This document shows, piece by piece, positions 24,353 through 34,346 of a stretch of 64,000 nucleotides of DNA. Both the position numbers and the translations under genes were made by a program. The number at the start of each line of letters is the position of its first letter. Position 1 is the first letter of the stretch. The notes below the pieces were generated by a model. That model made no database searches and had not been told where the DNA came from. It was given only the letters and a program-made list of their open reading frames with translations. Where the stretch lies: the NCBI RefSeq assembly GCF_933775445.1, contig NC_065878.1, forward strand, positions 12,969,395-13,033,394. The letters run 5' to 3'. This stretch comes from Argentina anserina (Eukaryota > Streptophyta > Magnoliopsida > Rosales > Rosaceae).

Positions 24353-25090
24353 AAAACTAGAAAACTACTATGAGCACCCTTTAATCATCTTCTCCAGATT
24401 TAGGATTTTTTTTCGGCGAGCTGCAACGGCAACAACAACAGCTTCCATCTTCTTCAATTTGGATCTTGATTCTTTTCAAATCTGCACCAACACCACTCCT
24501 CCTCTTCAACCCCTCGTTTCCAACCAAACTGAAAACCAGCCCCTCCTTCTTCAACCTCCAACATTGTGCCAACGCCGTCCCCGCATAGCATCGCCGTTCT
24601 TGCACCCCCAACGCCGTCCTCATGCCTCCGACCTTTGCATGTCCCCTCCAACGATGTCCCTACGCCTCCGACTTGGATGCAACTATAAAGTCAAAGGGAG
24701 CAGAGGTAGGATAGAATATTCGGCGCTGCATCGTAAGCCCAGATCTGCCGACAAAGGAGATGTTTGTATCCAAAAGCTAATCATGTCCCAACGCCTACAT
24801 CGTCATCCCAGCGCATGCGTTGTCGTTCCAGTGCCTGCGTTGCCGTCGCCGTCTCCGCGCCTCTGTCGTACTTCCCTCTGCTCGAGAGCTGCGTCTTTTT
24901 TTTGTTTATATAGAAAAAGAGTTGGGTTGCAGATCTGAGTTTCATAGTAGTGACGTATTGTAAATATAGTCAAGTTCAGTGGCAACACTTTAAGACTTTT
25001 AGCAATCTGACTTTTTTTTTATAATTTTGAAATCTTTTTTTATTTTTTTCTCATTTCATGTGTTAAAATGGTCTTTTTAAGAAGTCCAAA

Positions 25091-26046
25091 ATCAAATACC
25101 GAATGATGTAGCTGTGCCAACTCATCAGTTATATTTGCAAAGAATTGCTAACATGGATTTTCTTTACTAATTATTTAATATAAAAAATCAAGAATTTAAA
25201 ACATTTATTTTTAATATAAAAATCCAAACCTATTGCAATGCACTCCAGTCGTTCTCATCAGAAGGACTGATTATTTGGAATTACATATGGTTGGTCTAGC
25301 AAGACCAATGAACAACTACTCATCATTTGTAGGAGTCATTATTATTTGATCAATATTTCAGATCAAATCTTAAAAGAATAAATTGTAAAAAGATATGGCA
25401 GAATGAGAAGAAGAAAATAATCTTGGTAATTTCTTTGGCTTCTGGAGCTTGGATTCTCTGTTCTTTTGCTTTAGTTCTAGTTTGATTTTCGTTGGTAATT
25501 TAGATGAAATCTACTTCTTAATTCTCGCCTTCTTGAATGAATATCTGTTTGACACAAAAAAAGAGAGATGGTTGTTACTGATTCAGTTTAATAACTGAGT
25601 ACAAGAGTTTAAGAACTGTTTCATATGGCTTCCATAAAAATTTGCAAGTAACCGGGATTGTTGCTGGAGGAAGAAGATACAGTATATAGGGGTTTTTTGT
25701 TCAATTGACTGAACAGAATTTGGGGTTTATTTTGATCATGTTATTCTTTTATTTTATTAAGATAAAAAACTTTACCTTTTCCATATAATTACTCTCATAG
25801 TCTCATAATAAAAAGATTGATGAAATGGCAAGTGCCATGTCATTTGGTATCCATATTTTGTATAAGGGAGCTTCTATTCATACATCCCAAAACATGAGTA
25901 ATTTTTCAGTACTACCATAAGATCACATGGCAATGCTTAGTAGTCTACTCTTCTAATCACAATTTGACATGCAAGATTTAATTAAAAATATAATATTTAT
26001 GATTTTGTCAAATACTAATTTAGGTTTCTTTCTAAAACTCTACACC
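25091..26046. other. AT-rich spacer with a possible LINE 3' end
   Basis: No gene was found. The segment 25440-25564 is T-rich and ends TTCTTGAATGAATATCTG then an A run, similar to the 3' end of the retroposon at 18357-18498. No target duplication was identified, so the LINE call is weak. Confidence 0.35.
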
Positions 26047-26685
26047 TAGAGGAGGCAAACGGGCCGGGCCGAGCCAGGTCGACCCATTTTAAGTGGGCCA
26101 AAACAGTGCATGTGCTGGCTGATTTATTTTTTTTTGTCGGGCTCGGGTCGACCCATTTGCTTAAATATTAAGCCCGACCCGGCCCACGGCCCAAACGCAT
26201 GTGGGGCCGGGCCGGCCCATTAGTATTGTAAGACACAATTAACATAAAAATAATTGTGTAATTAGTATATTAATTTTACATAACTATTTAAAATAGTAGA
26301 ATAAATAAAATAATACAACACATTTGATAATCTTATTTCTAAAACGTTACATATGTCAATACTATGACTTTTTTATCACCACTTTGTTGATATTTGTGAC
26401 ATAATATAATTAAAATAATGAAAATAATTAAGAGGTTTATATTTAAAGTGTATAAAATTTAATTCTCATTCTAATAATTGTTTAAATATTTATATAAATA
26501 ATATAAAATTATATATTTAACAAGTCAACTCATGAATGTATCGTGTCCGGGCCATGCCGGCACCAAAACGGGCTCGAGCCCATGGACTAAAATATCTAGG
26601 CACATCCTGGCCCATTAAAATAACAGGCTTGGACAGGGCCGGGCCACTAACGGGCTTGGGCTTTTCAGACAACTTGCCACCTCTA
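26047..26685. mobile_element. hAT-like non-autonomous element, 639 bp
   Basis: The left end reads TAGAGGAGGCAA and the right end, inverted, reads TAGAGGTGGCAA, a known hAT-type terminus in plants. Both ends carry GC-rich GGGCCGGGCC/GGCCCGACCC blocks around an AT-rich centre. The flanking 8-mers TCTACACC and CCAACACC match at six of eight positions, consistent with an aged 8-bp target duplication. There is no coding capacity. Confidence 0.78.
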
Positions 26686-26691
26686 CCAACA

Positions 26692-26752
26692 CCCTACACT
26701 ATAAATACCCTAAACTCTAAAACCCTACACCCTAAACCCTAAACCCGAAATC
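26692..26752 (+). repeat. Interstitial telomere-like (CCCTAAA) block
   Basis: Directly right of the hAT element lies a run of CCCTA-type units: ACCCTACACT, ACCCTAAACT, ACCCTACACCCTAAACCC and TAAACCCGAAA. Only about two units are perfect CCCTAAA. It may be part of the target sequence or repair-inserted telomeric DNA. Confidence 0.6.
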
Positions 26753-27639
26753 CTAGTTCAAAAGCATTAATACCCATGATAGACATTTCATAAATAATAA
26801 AAATATGTTAAATTATAATTTTGGCGTAATAAATTCACGTGTCGAAATATAACTGGTTATGAGTATTGCCATGTGATACTATGATATCATATAAATGTTT
26901 TTCTCAAAACAGTACGTAAACCTCATTCTTTTTCTAATTTCGTTTGACTTTTTCAACACATATGAAATTATCTAAAAGACAGTTAGAAGTGAAAAAAAAC
27001 AAGAAATTTTTTTACCTTCCTATTTTACAATTTTTTCTTTTTTGTCATTCATTTATTTATTTATTTTCATTTTTTATTGTTAGAAAATACAATAAAAAAT
27101 ATTATTAATCTTTATGTATCAATTAAAAAGCTACATTCATGTATTAATTGAAAAGTTACATAGAATTTTTGATAAACTTCATCTGAAAAAAAAATTGTTC
27201 AATAGATATTAGAATTTTTCGTATTACATATTAGAATTTTTCGTGTTGATTTTACTAGTTGGTGAATTTCAAATCAATGAATGAGAAAAAGAAAAATATT
27301 ATTAATTATGAATTTAGTAGTGAAAGATAAAATTAATTTCAGAAGATAGATTCTGTAATTCTAAAGAATTTTCCGATTTGTTTATAATAACTAAATATAA
27401 AAGTATAATTGGAAATATATTAATGGATAGTAAATTGATTTGATATCTAATAATGAAATATTATGGATATTTTTCAGAAAAGTATGGAGGTTTAAATAGC
27501 ATTTTAAGGATTTGAAAAAGTAAAACAGAGGTCAATTAAATGAGGTCCAAATACCCTTTTTGGAGGTATGAATATAAGCTTCTTTTGTATAAATTTTTGT
27601 TATGAAAATTTTCTATTATAGAGGAGGAAAACACAAAAT

Positions 27640-27641
<2 letters not shown>
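26753..27641. other. Very AT-rich spacer
   Basis: No gene, RNA or clear repeat borders. A short direct repeat (TATTAGAATTTTTCGT) occurs twice near 27205-27243. Confidence 0.4.

Positions 27642-27685
<44 letters not shown>
27642..27685. repeat. (TA)n microsatellite
   Basis: About 22 uninterrupted TA units. Confidence 0.95.
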
Positions 27686-27687
<2 letters not shown>

Positions 27688-27699
27688 TCAACTCCAACA

Positions 27700-28774
27700 C
27701 TGATCTTGCCGTCCTCGTCCAAGGCCTCGCCGTCATCTTCGTCGACTTGCTCGAACCGTTGGCTTCGGTGTGTAATTGTGATCAGAAGCACAGTATCGGA
27801 GAGCAAGGTGGTGAAAGACGACGGAGACACAGCACCAAATTTTAATTCCAAAGAGCGTCAAGTAATTATCGACATTGAGCTTGGGCCAGCGGAGACGTCA
27901 ACCGGAGGATGACGAGTAGGCTCGAACCGTCCGTGTTCATATCGTGTTTAGCTCATTTTTAGCCCATTCAGCTCGAGCTCGTAAAGTTAAATGAGCCGAG
28001 TTTGAGCTCAATATTTAGCCGACCTTGAAAAACAAATACGTATTCGGCTCGTTCGACTCGTTTAGCTTGCGAGCTAGCTCAGGTTTGTCAAAAGCTCGGT
28101 TCGTATATTAATTAAGCTTAACTTATTAACTTTTATAGTATATATAAAATATAATTTTTATATGAGAAATAATATTAAAAATATAATATTATTTCGAAAG
28201 AGCTGAAATGTTTCTTTGTAGAATAATTTGTTAAAGATTTTAAGTTCTATAACGAGTTTGATTTGTTATTTTTAGTTTATTACAAATAAAAGGGATTTTG
28301 TGTGATATAATGAAATTAGATTTTGAATTTTCTTTTTAACTTCTAAATTTTAAAATTTTAATTTTGTATGATTCAAGCCAGCTCAATTCGAGTTCAATCT
28401 CATCTAATAAAATGAGTCGGCCCGAGCCCAGTTCGAGCCTTGTTAAGCCGAGCTAAGCTTGCACAAGAAGCACAAAATCAAAATTTGGCAAGTTTTGTGG
28501 CCGATTGAATGACAACGAGCCAAACATGAACAACCTAGTATTTGGCTCGGCTCGGCTTACTGACACCCTTGATGACAAGATGGTTAGATCTATGAAGGTG
28601 AAGCATCAACGGCTTGAGTCAGTTCCAGATCACTTTGTTGGTTTCACAATGAAGGAGCAGATATTGCAAAGGATGGAGAATACGAGGTACTCAGGCAAGT
28701 CGTTGAAGAAATCCGACTTGGCAGCAGTGGAAGACGACGGTGATGATCTGGAGGCAGTGGGTGACGGCGCTTAG
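27700..28774 (+). pseudogene. Unidentified coding fragment split by a hAT-like insertion
   Basis: The right part (28571-28774) encodes DDKMVRSMKVKHQRLESV, then HFVGFTMKEQILQRME and an acidic C-terminus with a stop at 28772-28774. The left part (27700-27907) is coding-like and Ser/acid-rich but carries a stop in the frame that would join. The two are separated by the element at 27917-28570, which duplicated GATGACRAG at the junction. It does not match a family I recognise. It lies next to GTCACA-family sequence, so it may be a gene fragment carried by that family. Confidence 0.4.
27917..28570. mobile_element. hAT-like element rich in GGCTCG/CGAGCC, with target duplication
   Basis: GATGACGAG (27908-27916) and GATGACAAG (28571-28579) flank the element, an 8-9 bp duplication with one difference. 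The interior ends are rich in GCTCGAGCTCG, GAGCCGAG and GGCTCGGCTCGG around an AT-rich middle, the same architecture as the element at 26047. The right end reads GGCTTACTGACACCCTT. The left terminus appears worn. Confidence 0.65.
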
Positions 28775-28924
28775 GAGAGCAGATGACAATGATTGTTGCT
28801 GCTTCTGATGCTACAACTTGTCGAAAAAAAAACCAGATGTTGACATGAGTGCCCAGAGTAGTTTTCTGGATGCCCCGTCAAGATTTTAATGTCTTTTTTT
28901 TTAATAAAAGAGTTGTTTTCTTTT

Positions 28925-29255
28925 ACAAAATTCCCGTCACCCGTCACACTACTGGTCACATTATCACTATAAGTGTAATTTACATGTGACATTATCCGTC
29001 ATGCAACAATGTTAGTGTGATTTGTTATGTGACTGCCGGTGTGAGTAGCGGTGTGACTACTGATGTGAATTCCAATGTGACGTTAAGTGGTGTACTAGTG
29101 TGACTACTAGTGTGACGAGGTCAAAATTGATATTTGGATCATATTAGATGATTTGAGAATTTCAAAATCACATAAAAAGACAAATGTTTGTTATTTCTAA
29201 TCATTCTTTTCTTCTTCCTTTTTTTCAACATTTTCTTCTGGTCACAATAGATTCT
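28925..29255 (-). mobile_element. GTCACA-repeat family fragment, inverted copy C
   Basis: This contains CCCGTCACACTACTGGTCACA at the left and, in the opposite orientation, GTGTGACTACTGATGTGA repeats. It is followed by the complement of the roughly 120-bp family spacer (29120-29250), with landmarks GATATTTGGATC and GTTATTTCTAATCATT. Confidence 0.65.
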
Positions 29256-29640
29256 TTTGTATCTCTATATGACAATTCCCGTATCTAAATCCAGGTACGA
29301 CACTTAGACCACAGTTTTCCTTAAGTGTATGATACTCTCCAGATACGACAGAGGTCATATATTATAGCATGCAGTCTATCCATGTACGTCATAAATTTAA
29401 CATGAATGACTCATTCCGCTCTAGAAAACAAGAGGTTCATGCAAACCATTATTTTAGGTACAACAATAATATAATTCACAACTCTTAATTACAAGAAGCT
29501 AAGTTGAATTATTTTGCTGGTACGCCTCAAATTCATATTTTAATTACTAAATGCAAAGCCCTAAGGTGATCAATCAAAGTACTTCAAAATAAAACATCAA
29601 TTCAAATAGTGACTAAGAATTTATTAATGTAGTGTACTAT
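29256..29640. other. Spacer without a recognised feature
   Basis: Mixed AT-rich sequence. No gene and no obvious repeat. Confidence 0.35.
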
Positions 29641-30094
29641 GCTGTGCCAATATGCTCCACTATTCGTTCACTGAATACGCCGTGCCCCTTATACTCGTTC
29701 TTGTCACAAGTAACACGAATCGTCAGAGTGGAGACCACGACGGCGTGATCTTCAACTCTCCGATACTTAAGTCAGGTCGGAGGTAATTTATGCATAGTAA
29801 CAATGAGTGGTTTAGATTGCTTAACTTATGAGTTCAAGGGTTTGACCTTTTATGGTTAAGTTGAGGTAGATCATTCACTCATCCTCCGATGTGGGTCTAA
29901 GTTTAGTTGAGGTGTTCTCTTGAGCTTCCTTTGAGATGCGCGTGAGGGTGCGTCTGTAGTCGACTTGGGCCGCGGGGCGGCTCGTTACACAGCCGGTGTG
30001 GCAGGCTTTCTGCCGGTACTGTGGGGCTGGGTTACTTATGAGCCATAGTGTTCTAATAGTTACGCTGATCATGGTTGGACATAAGCCTATTTGG

Positions 30095-31265
30095 ACGTCG
30101 TCTTTAAGCGTAGTGGGTCCATCATGGCGTTGTAAATCTTTACGCATACGACGTCTTTAGACGCTGTTTTTGAGCGTAGTGCGTTCGTCATAGCGCAGTA
30201 AAATTTTAAGCGTAGGACCTCTTTGGACGCTGTCTTTGAGCGTAGTGGGTCTGTCATGACGTTGTAAATCTTTACGTGTAGGACGTCTTAGGACACTGTC
30301 TTTGAGCGTAATGCGTTAGTCATAGCGTAATAAATCTTTACGTCTAAGATGTCTGTAGATGCTGTTTTTGAGCGTAGTGTCTGTCATGGCGTAGTAAATC
30401 TTTACGCATAGGACCTATTTGAATGCTGTCTTTGAGCGTAGTGTGTCTGTCATGGCGTAGTAAATTTTTACGAGTATGACTTATTTGGACGCTGTCTTTG
30501 AGCGTAGTGTGTTCGTCAAGACGTAGTAAATCTTTCTGCCTAGGACCTCTTTGGACGTTGTCTTTGAGCGTAGTGTGTTCATTATGGCGTTGTAAATCTT
30601 TACGCCTAGGACATGTTTGGAGTAAATCTTTATGCATATGACCTATTTGGACGCTGTCTTTATGCGTAAGACGTCTTAGGATACTGTATTTGAGCGTAGT
30701 GCATCCGACATGGTATAGTAAATCTTTACGCCTAGGACGTCTTTGGACGCTGTCTTTAAGCGTAGTGTGTCCGTCATGGCGCATTATATATTTATGCGTA
30801 TGACCTCTTTAGACGTTGTCTTTGAGCGTAGTGTGTCTATCATGGCGTAGTAAATCTTTACGCGTAGGACCTATTTGGACGATATCTTTAAGCGTAGTGG
30901 GTCCATCATGGCGTTGTAAATCTTTACTCATATGACGTCTTTGCACGTTGTCTCTGAGCGTAGTGCGTCTGTCATAGCGTAGTAAATCTCTACGCGTAGG
31001 ACGCCTTTGGATGCTGTCTTTGAGCATTGTGTGTCCGTCATGGCGTAGTAAATCTTTACGCGTAGGATGTTTTAGGAAACAGTCTTTGAGCGTTGTGTGT
31101 CCATCATGACGTAGTAAATCTTTACGCGTAGGAGCTCTTTGGACGCTGTCTTTGAGCGTAGTGGGTCCTTCATGGCGTTGTAAATCTTTACGCGTATGAC
31201 GTGTTTGGACGCTGTCTTTAAGCGTAGAGCGTCCGTCATGGCGTAGTAAATATTTACGCGTACGT
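30095..31265. repeat. 66-bp minisatellite, about 18 units
   Basis: The plus-strand unit contains TTTACGCGTAGGACCTCTTT, GGACGCTGTCTTTGAGCGTA and GTGTGTCCGTCATGGCGTAG in order, then TAAATC, 66 bp in all. The length is a multiple of three, so the minus strand shows long artefactual open frames repeating RKDLLRHDRHTTLKDSVQIG. A few units are shortened near 30610-30660. The left edge joins sequence at about 30043-30095 that resembles the integrase region at 34293-34338. Confidence 0.92.
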
Positions 31266-31421
31266 TATCGAGGTGTCACCTCGGTGACTCGTGCCACGTG
31301 GCGAGATCTAGGATGACCCCTTTTGGGTCAAGGGCTACGATGCGGCTGGTGTCTTTCGACATCAACGGCTGGTAATTACCTGTGAGAGATCGATGGGTGT
31401 AGGGAAGTGTAGGGTTAATAT

Positions 31422-31431
31422 AAAAGGTAGG
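31422..31431 (+). promoter_or_regulatory. Possible TATA box for the plus-strand extra ORF
   Basis: TAATATAAAAGG lies about 410 bp upstream of the ATG at 31844, in a stretch that follows the tandem array. The role as promoter is inferred from position only. Confidence 0.35.
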
Positions 31432-31843
31432 AGGGAGAGCAACTGTCATTATCAACAGTTTTAAGTTTTTTTGAATTCCCGAAAGTTCTCTCATTCCCTC
31501 CTTTGCTCTGGACACATTCTTCACGATCACAATCTCATTGGAGTTGTGCAAATCGTTCTCCAATGTATGTATCTGTCGAAACCCCTTATTCTTGTTTGCA
31601 TGTTTGGGTTGGTTTTGATGATTTTTGGGTTGTGGGGTCATTCAGTGGGTTTTGGCGCTATGTTTTCTGTCAAAATTTATGGTTTTTGGGTCTGTTTGAT
31701 CTGTGGGCAAGTGTTTTCCGGCTGGGGAAGGTGTTTCTGTGGGTGGTTGTCGATGAGTATTGCCCGAATCTGGGTTCGGTGTTCTTCATGTTCTTCAGTT
31801 TTGGTCGTTCGTGGTTGACTGCGGTGTTGCTTGCTACGGCATA

Positions 31844-33180
31844 ATGTCTAGGATAAATGTCCTAACTGACAGCAATTCTGCGCACGCAGAGAGAAGTTGG
31901 TCCGCGTCAACATCATTCGATTCTTGGACGAATAAATTGTTGGCTAACTACTTGAATCTAGTGCGGCGAAGTAGGGATAGCCAGCTGCGTTGTTGTAGTC
32001 GCGCCGCAGTCTTTGCGGAGGTATTAGTTAATTGGGAAAATAGTGAGTCAACGAGTTCAATGGAGTCAGGACACGAGGAAACCGAGAGAGTGAGGTGCGT
32101 CTGGTGCCAAGTCATGACCGGGGCGTTGGTTTCCCACTGCGACGGAAGTACTCCACCTATTTAGGATAGACTACAACTAACGCAACGAGAACAGAAGGAC
32201 TATGCGATTCGTTAGGCGGGATGAACGTAGCGAGTTCTAAGTGATAGATAATTGGCCCTCCTCGGAAGCAAACTGGAGAAAGAATAGATTTATTGCAAAA
32301 AGTGGGTGGGAGTACGGGCGTACCCACGTGAAGGAGTATCTCCCAAAAAAGCGCATCCCCTCACACTTTCAAGCTATTAACTGTAGGTGTCAGTTTTATT
32401 GATTGTGTTCTATGTAATAGTTGTGTACTAATGTACGGTTGCTTTTATTTTGTGCATCAGGGAGAATGTTGGTGCTATCAGAGCACGAAGTCGAGCGTGT
32501 CAACCATGTGACGTACTTGTGAAGGTGCCAGGGCCAGGACCTGATCCACGATTTGAAGGTGTTGACCAACCCGTACCTATTATTTGAGCAAGGATTATTG
32601 CGCCGCCACCGTAAATGACGCTACTACACATTTTCTGTTTTTTTTTTTGGCGTATTGATCCGTGATTGTGTGTGCGCAGCTACGATGCTCTCGGTAAACA
32701 AGAACTTCGAGCAGTCAGAACGCATTTGCTACGCGAGGTTCTTGCAGCAAGAAGACCCCCACGTGATTGCGGACATTGAAGGACTCGCTCTAACCATCCT
32801 GCAACGAGTGATGGCCAAGCAGTTTGCGGTAGCAAGCAAGAAAGTGAATGATGCCATGAAGCGGGTTGAGGACATGTCACATGCCATAGACTTAGCAGTG
32901 CCGACAGATGCATCTTTGCCAAACGAGCAAGACATGCCCCATAGTAACGATGCGGAACGGGTTGGACGGCTATATGATAATCCACGGTTGGCCATGCCGG
33001 TAGAGTCATTAGAGGGGGGAGGGAAGAAAAAACACAGAAAGTGGTCGCCACCCAGTATAAGTCGAAGGCCACCCCGGACCTGAAGATGTGATCGACATGA
33101 CGGTCGTAGCGCCGCAGCCCAAGAGGCAGAAAACCGCCCAGAAGGGGCCCCTGACTTTCACTAACTCCAGGGTGTATGAA
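31844..33180 (+). pseudogene. Extra (antisense) ORF of the Tat-like element
   Basis: This runs opposite to the integrase. The first part starts at 31844 (MSRINVLTDSNS) and runs to a stop at 32162-32164. Around 32250-32390 a frame encodes NWRKNRFIAKSGWEYG followed by VKEYLPKKRIPSHFQA, reminiscent of the putative gypsy-type transposon protein domain found in plant extra ORFs. From about 32684 to 33083 an open frame encodes a helical, coiled-coil-like region (IADIEGLALTILQRVMAKQF, KVNDAMKRVEDM) with a basic tail (GGGKKKHRK). A possible continuation at 33085-33170 is basic (PQPKRQKTAQKG). Frame breaks show that it is not a working gene. Its function in this lineage is unknown. Confidence 0.5.
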
Positions 33181-33359
33181 ATAGTCTGTCGAAGGAATTT
33201 AATTGTCGTAATGCGCCAGTGTGTAATGGCGTAATAAGGAACAATGGTTTGAAAAATTTCTTATTTCATTAATAGCTTGGCCGTAGCCAAATGTACAAAG
33301 ATAGCTTTTGGCAGTGTGCTATAAGTACTTAAAACAGTCTAAGTCCCTATGTGTTACGC

Positions 33360-34345
33360 TACGCGCGGACCGTTACCTGTAGTAGTACTTAAGTTGTTCC
33401 ATGTTCCAAGGGTGGGTTAGTCTTTCTCCGTACTTGTCTTCCAGGTAGTACGTGTTGGGCGCAACGATCTCCATAATTTTATATGGTCCCTCCTATCTTG
33501 GGCATAGTGAGTGACCTTTGCTTGAACTTTCTTTAGGACCAGTCACCGAGCTGAAGTCTTATGTTCTTTACCCTAGAGTTGTAGAAGCGTGTCACGCGCT
33601 ACTTGTTCAGGATGTTGCGATAGTGCACTGCAATGCGTTTCTCTTCCAAGAGGTCTTTGTATAGTTACATTTTCTCCGAATTGGTCTTAGGTTCAAAAAT
33701 TGAAACCCGTTGTGTTGGTTAGATTACTTCGATGGGGAGTACTCCTTCCGTGCCATACATTAGACATAAGGGTGTCTCTCCCATGGCCTCTATTAGCATG
33801 GTTCAGATTGTCCATAATACTCCGTCAAGCTTCTTGGGCCAAAGCCCCTTTGCATCATCCACTTGCCCATTAGTCTTGGGGTGCGCGACAGAGGCAAACT
33901 TGAGCGTAGTCCCACTTGCTTTGCATCACGTGATCAGGAGGTCGTTATTGAACTGTGTGCCATTATCCGTGATAATAGACTTTGGTGTACCATGGTGGTA
34001 AAAGATTTTGCGTTGTAGGAAATGTTGGACCTTCTCAGTTGTTATTGCGGAAAAGGGTGCAGCTTCAATCCACTTGGAGTGATAGTCGATGCACAAGATG
34101 ACCCACTTAAATTGGCATTTTCTGACAGGAAGTGGGCTGATCAAATCCATGCCCCAGAGGCAGTTAATCCATGGGCTGACTATGTATGATAGTGGTTTTG
34201 AGGGTTTTCGTCGTATAGGTCCATGTATTTGACATTTGTGGCAAGATCTGGCTAAATCTTGTGCGTCAACGGTAAGTGTGGGCCAGTAATAGCATGTCCA
34301 CAGTGTCTTTACGCTGATTATTCTTGGGCATAAGCCTATGCCAAC
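33360..34345 (-). pseudogene. Ty3-gypsy integrase remnant
   Basis: Reading the minus strand leftward from 34345, the frame encodes the end of the zinc-binding domain (YYWPTL, then CHKCQIHG). The catalytic core follows: GMDLISPLP with the first Asp, CIDYHSKWIEA, then ITDNGTQF with the second Asp. After a break comes VAHPKTNGQVDDAKG, where the expected catalytic Glu (QVE in the family) is Asp. Later fragments give ETPLCLMYGTEGVLPIEV and, near 33375-33450, LEDKYGERLTHPWN, typical of the integrase C-terminal tail. Stops, an internal deletion and the Glu-to-Asp change make it inactive. No reverse transcriptase follows on the right. Confidence 0.82.
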
Positions 34346-34346
34346 A

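Larger units (their letters stand above)
23390..25090 (+). mobile_element. GTCACA-repeat family element, copy A
   Basis: The left part (GAAAATAGTCAACAAG, later GTTGGTACCGTTGG) matches the left part of copy B at 53600, and the interior carries the same tandem GTCACA/TATCACA arrays. A spacer of about 120 bp (24103-24222, GAATAAGAAAAATGACTAG onward) recurs twice in copy B and once inverted at 29120-29250. The right half (24380-24950) is more GC-rich and differs from copy B, so it may be acquired sequence. Copy B's ends share TTAGAAAATAGTCAA in inverted orientation, which suggests a TIR DNA element, possibly Mutator-like. No transposase is present. Confidence 0.5.
29640..34346 (-). mobile_element. 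Ty3-gypsy element of Tat/Retand type, decayed, read on the minus strand
   Basis: From right to left (the element's own direction) come an integrase remnant (34345-33360, minus strand), an extra ORF on the opposite strand (31844-33180, plus strand), a long 66-bp tandem array (30095-31265) and an LTR-like segment (about 29640-29900) with the minus-strand wording GACTTAAGTATCGGAGAG seen in plant gypsy U5 regions. Pol followed by an antisense extra ORF and a tandem-repeat-bearing 3' region is the known architecture of the Tat lineage. Exact LTR borders were not resolved, and the upstream part of the element (gag, protease, reverse transcriptase) is missing. Confidence 0.55.

Noticed and set aside
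24459..24938. A 159-residue host protein
   Set aside because: Low-complexity Pro/Ser/Arg composition inside a repeat element, no exon structure or domain; kept only as a possible captured fragment.
30344..31027. Long minus-strand open frames repeating RKDLLRHDRHTTLKD
   Set aside because: They arise because the 66-bp unit is divisible by three; there is no sensible start, no domain and units vary without coding constraint.
30095..31265. Regular repeats resembling a CRISPR array
   Set aside because: The units are contiguous 66-bp copies without unique spacers, in a plant retrotransposon context.
31471..31844. Hydrophobic open frames rich in Phe, Trp and Val
   Set aside because: Overlapping frames in T/G-rich leader sequence without a domain; the sequence lies between the tandem array and the extra ORF.
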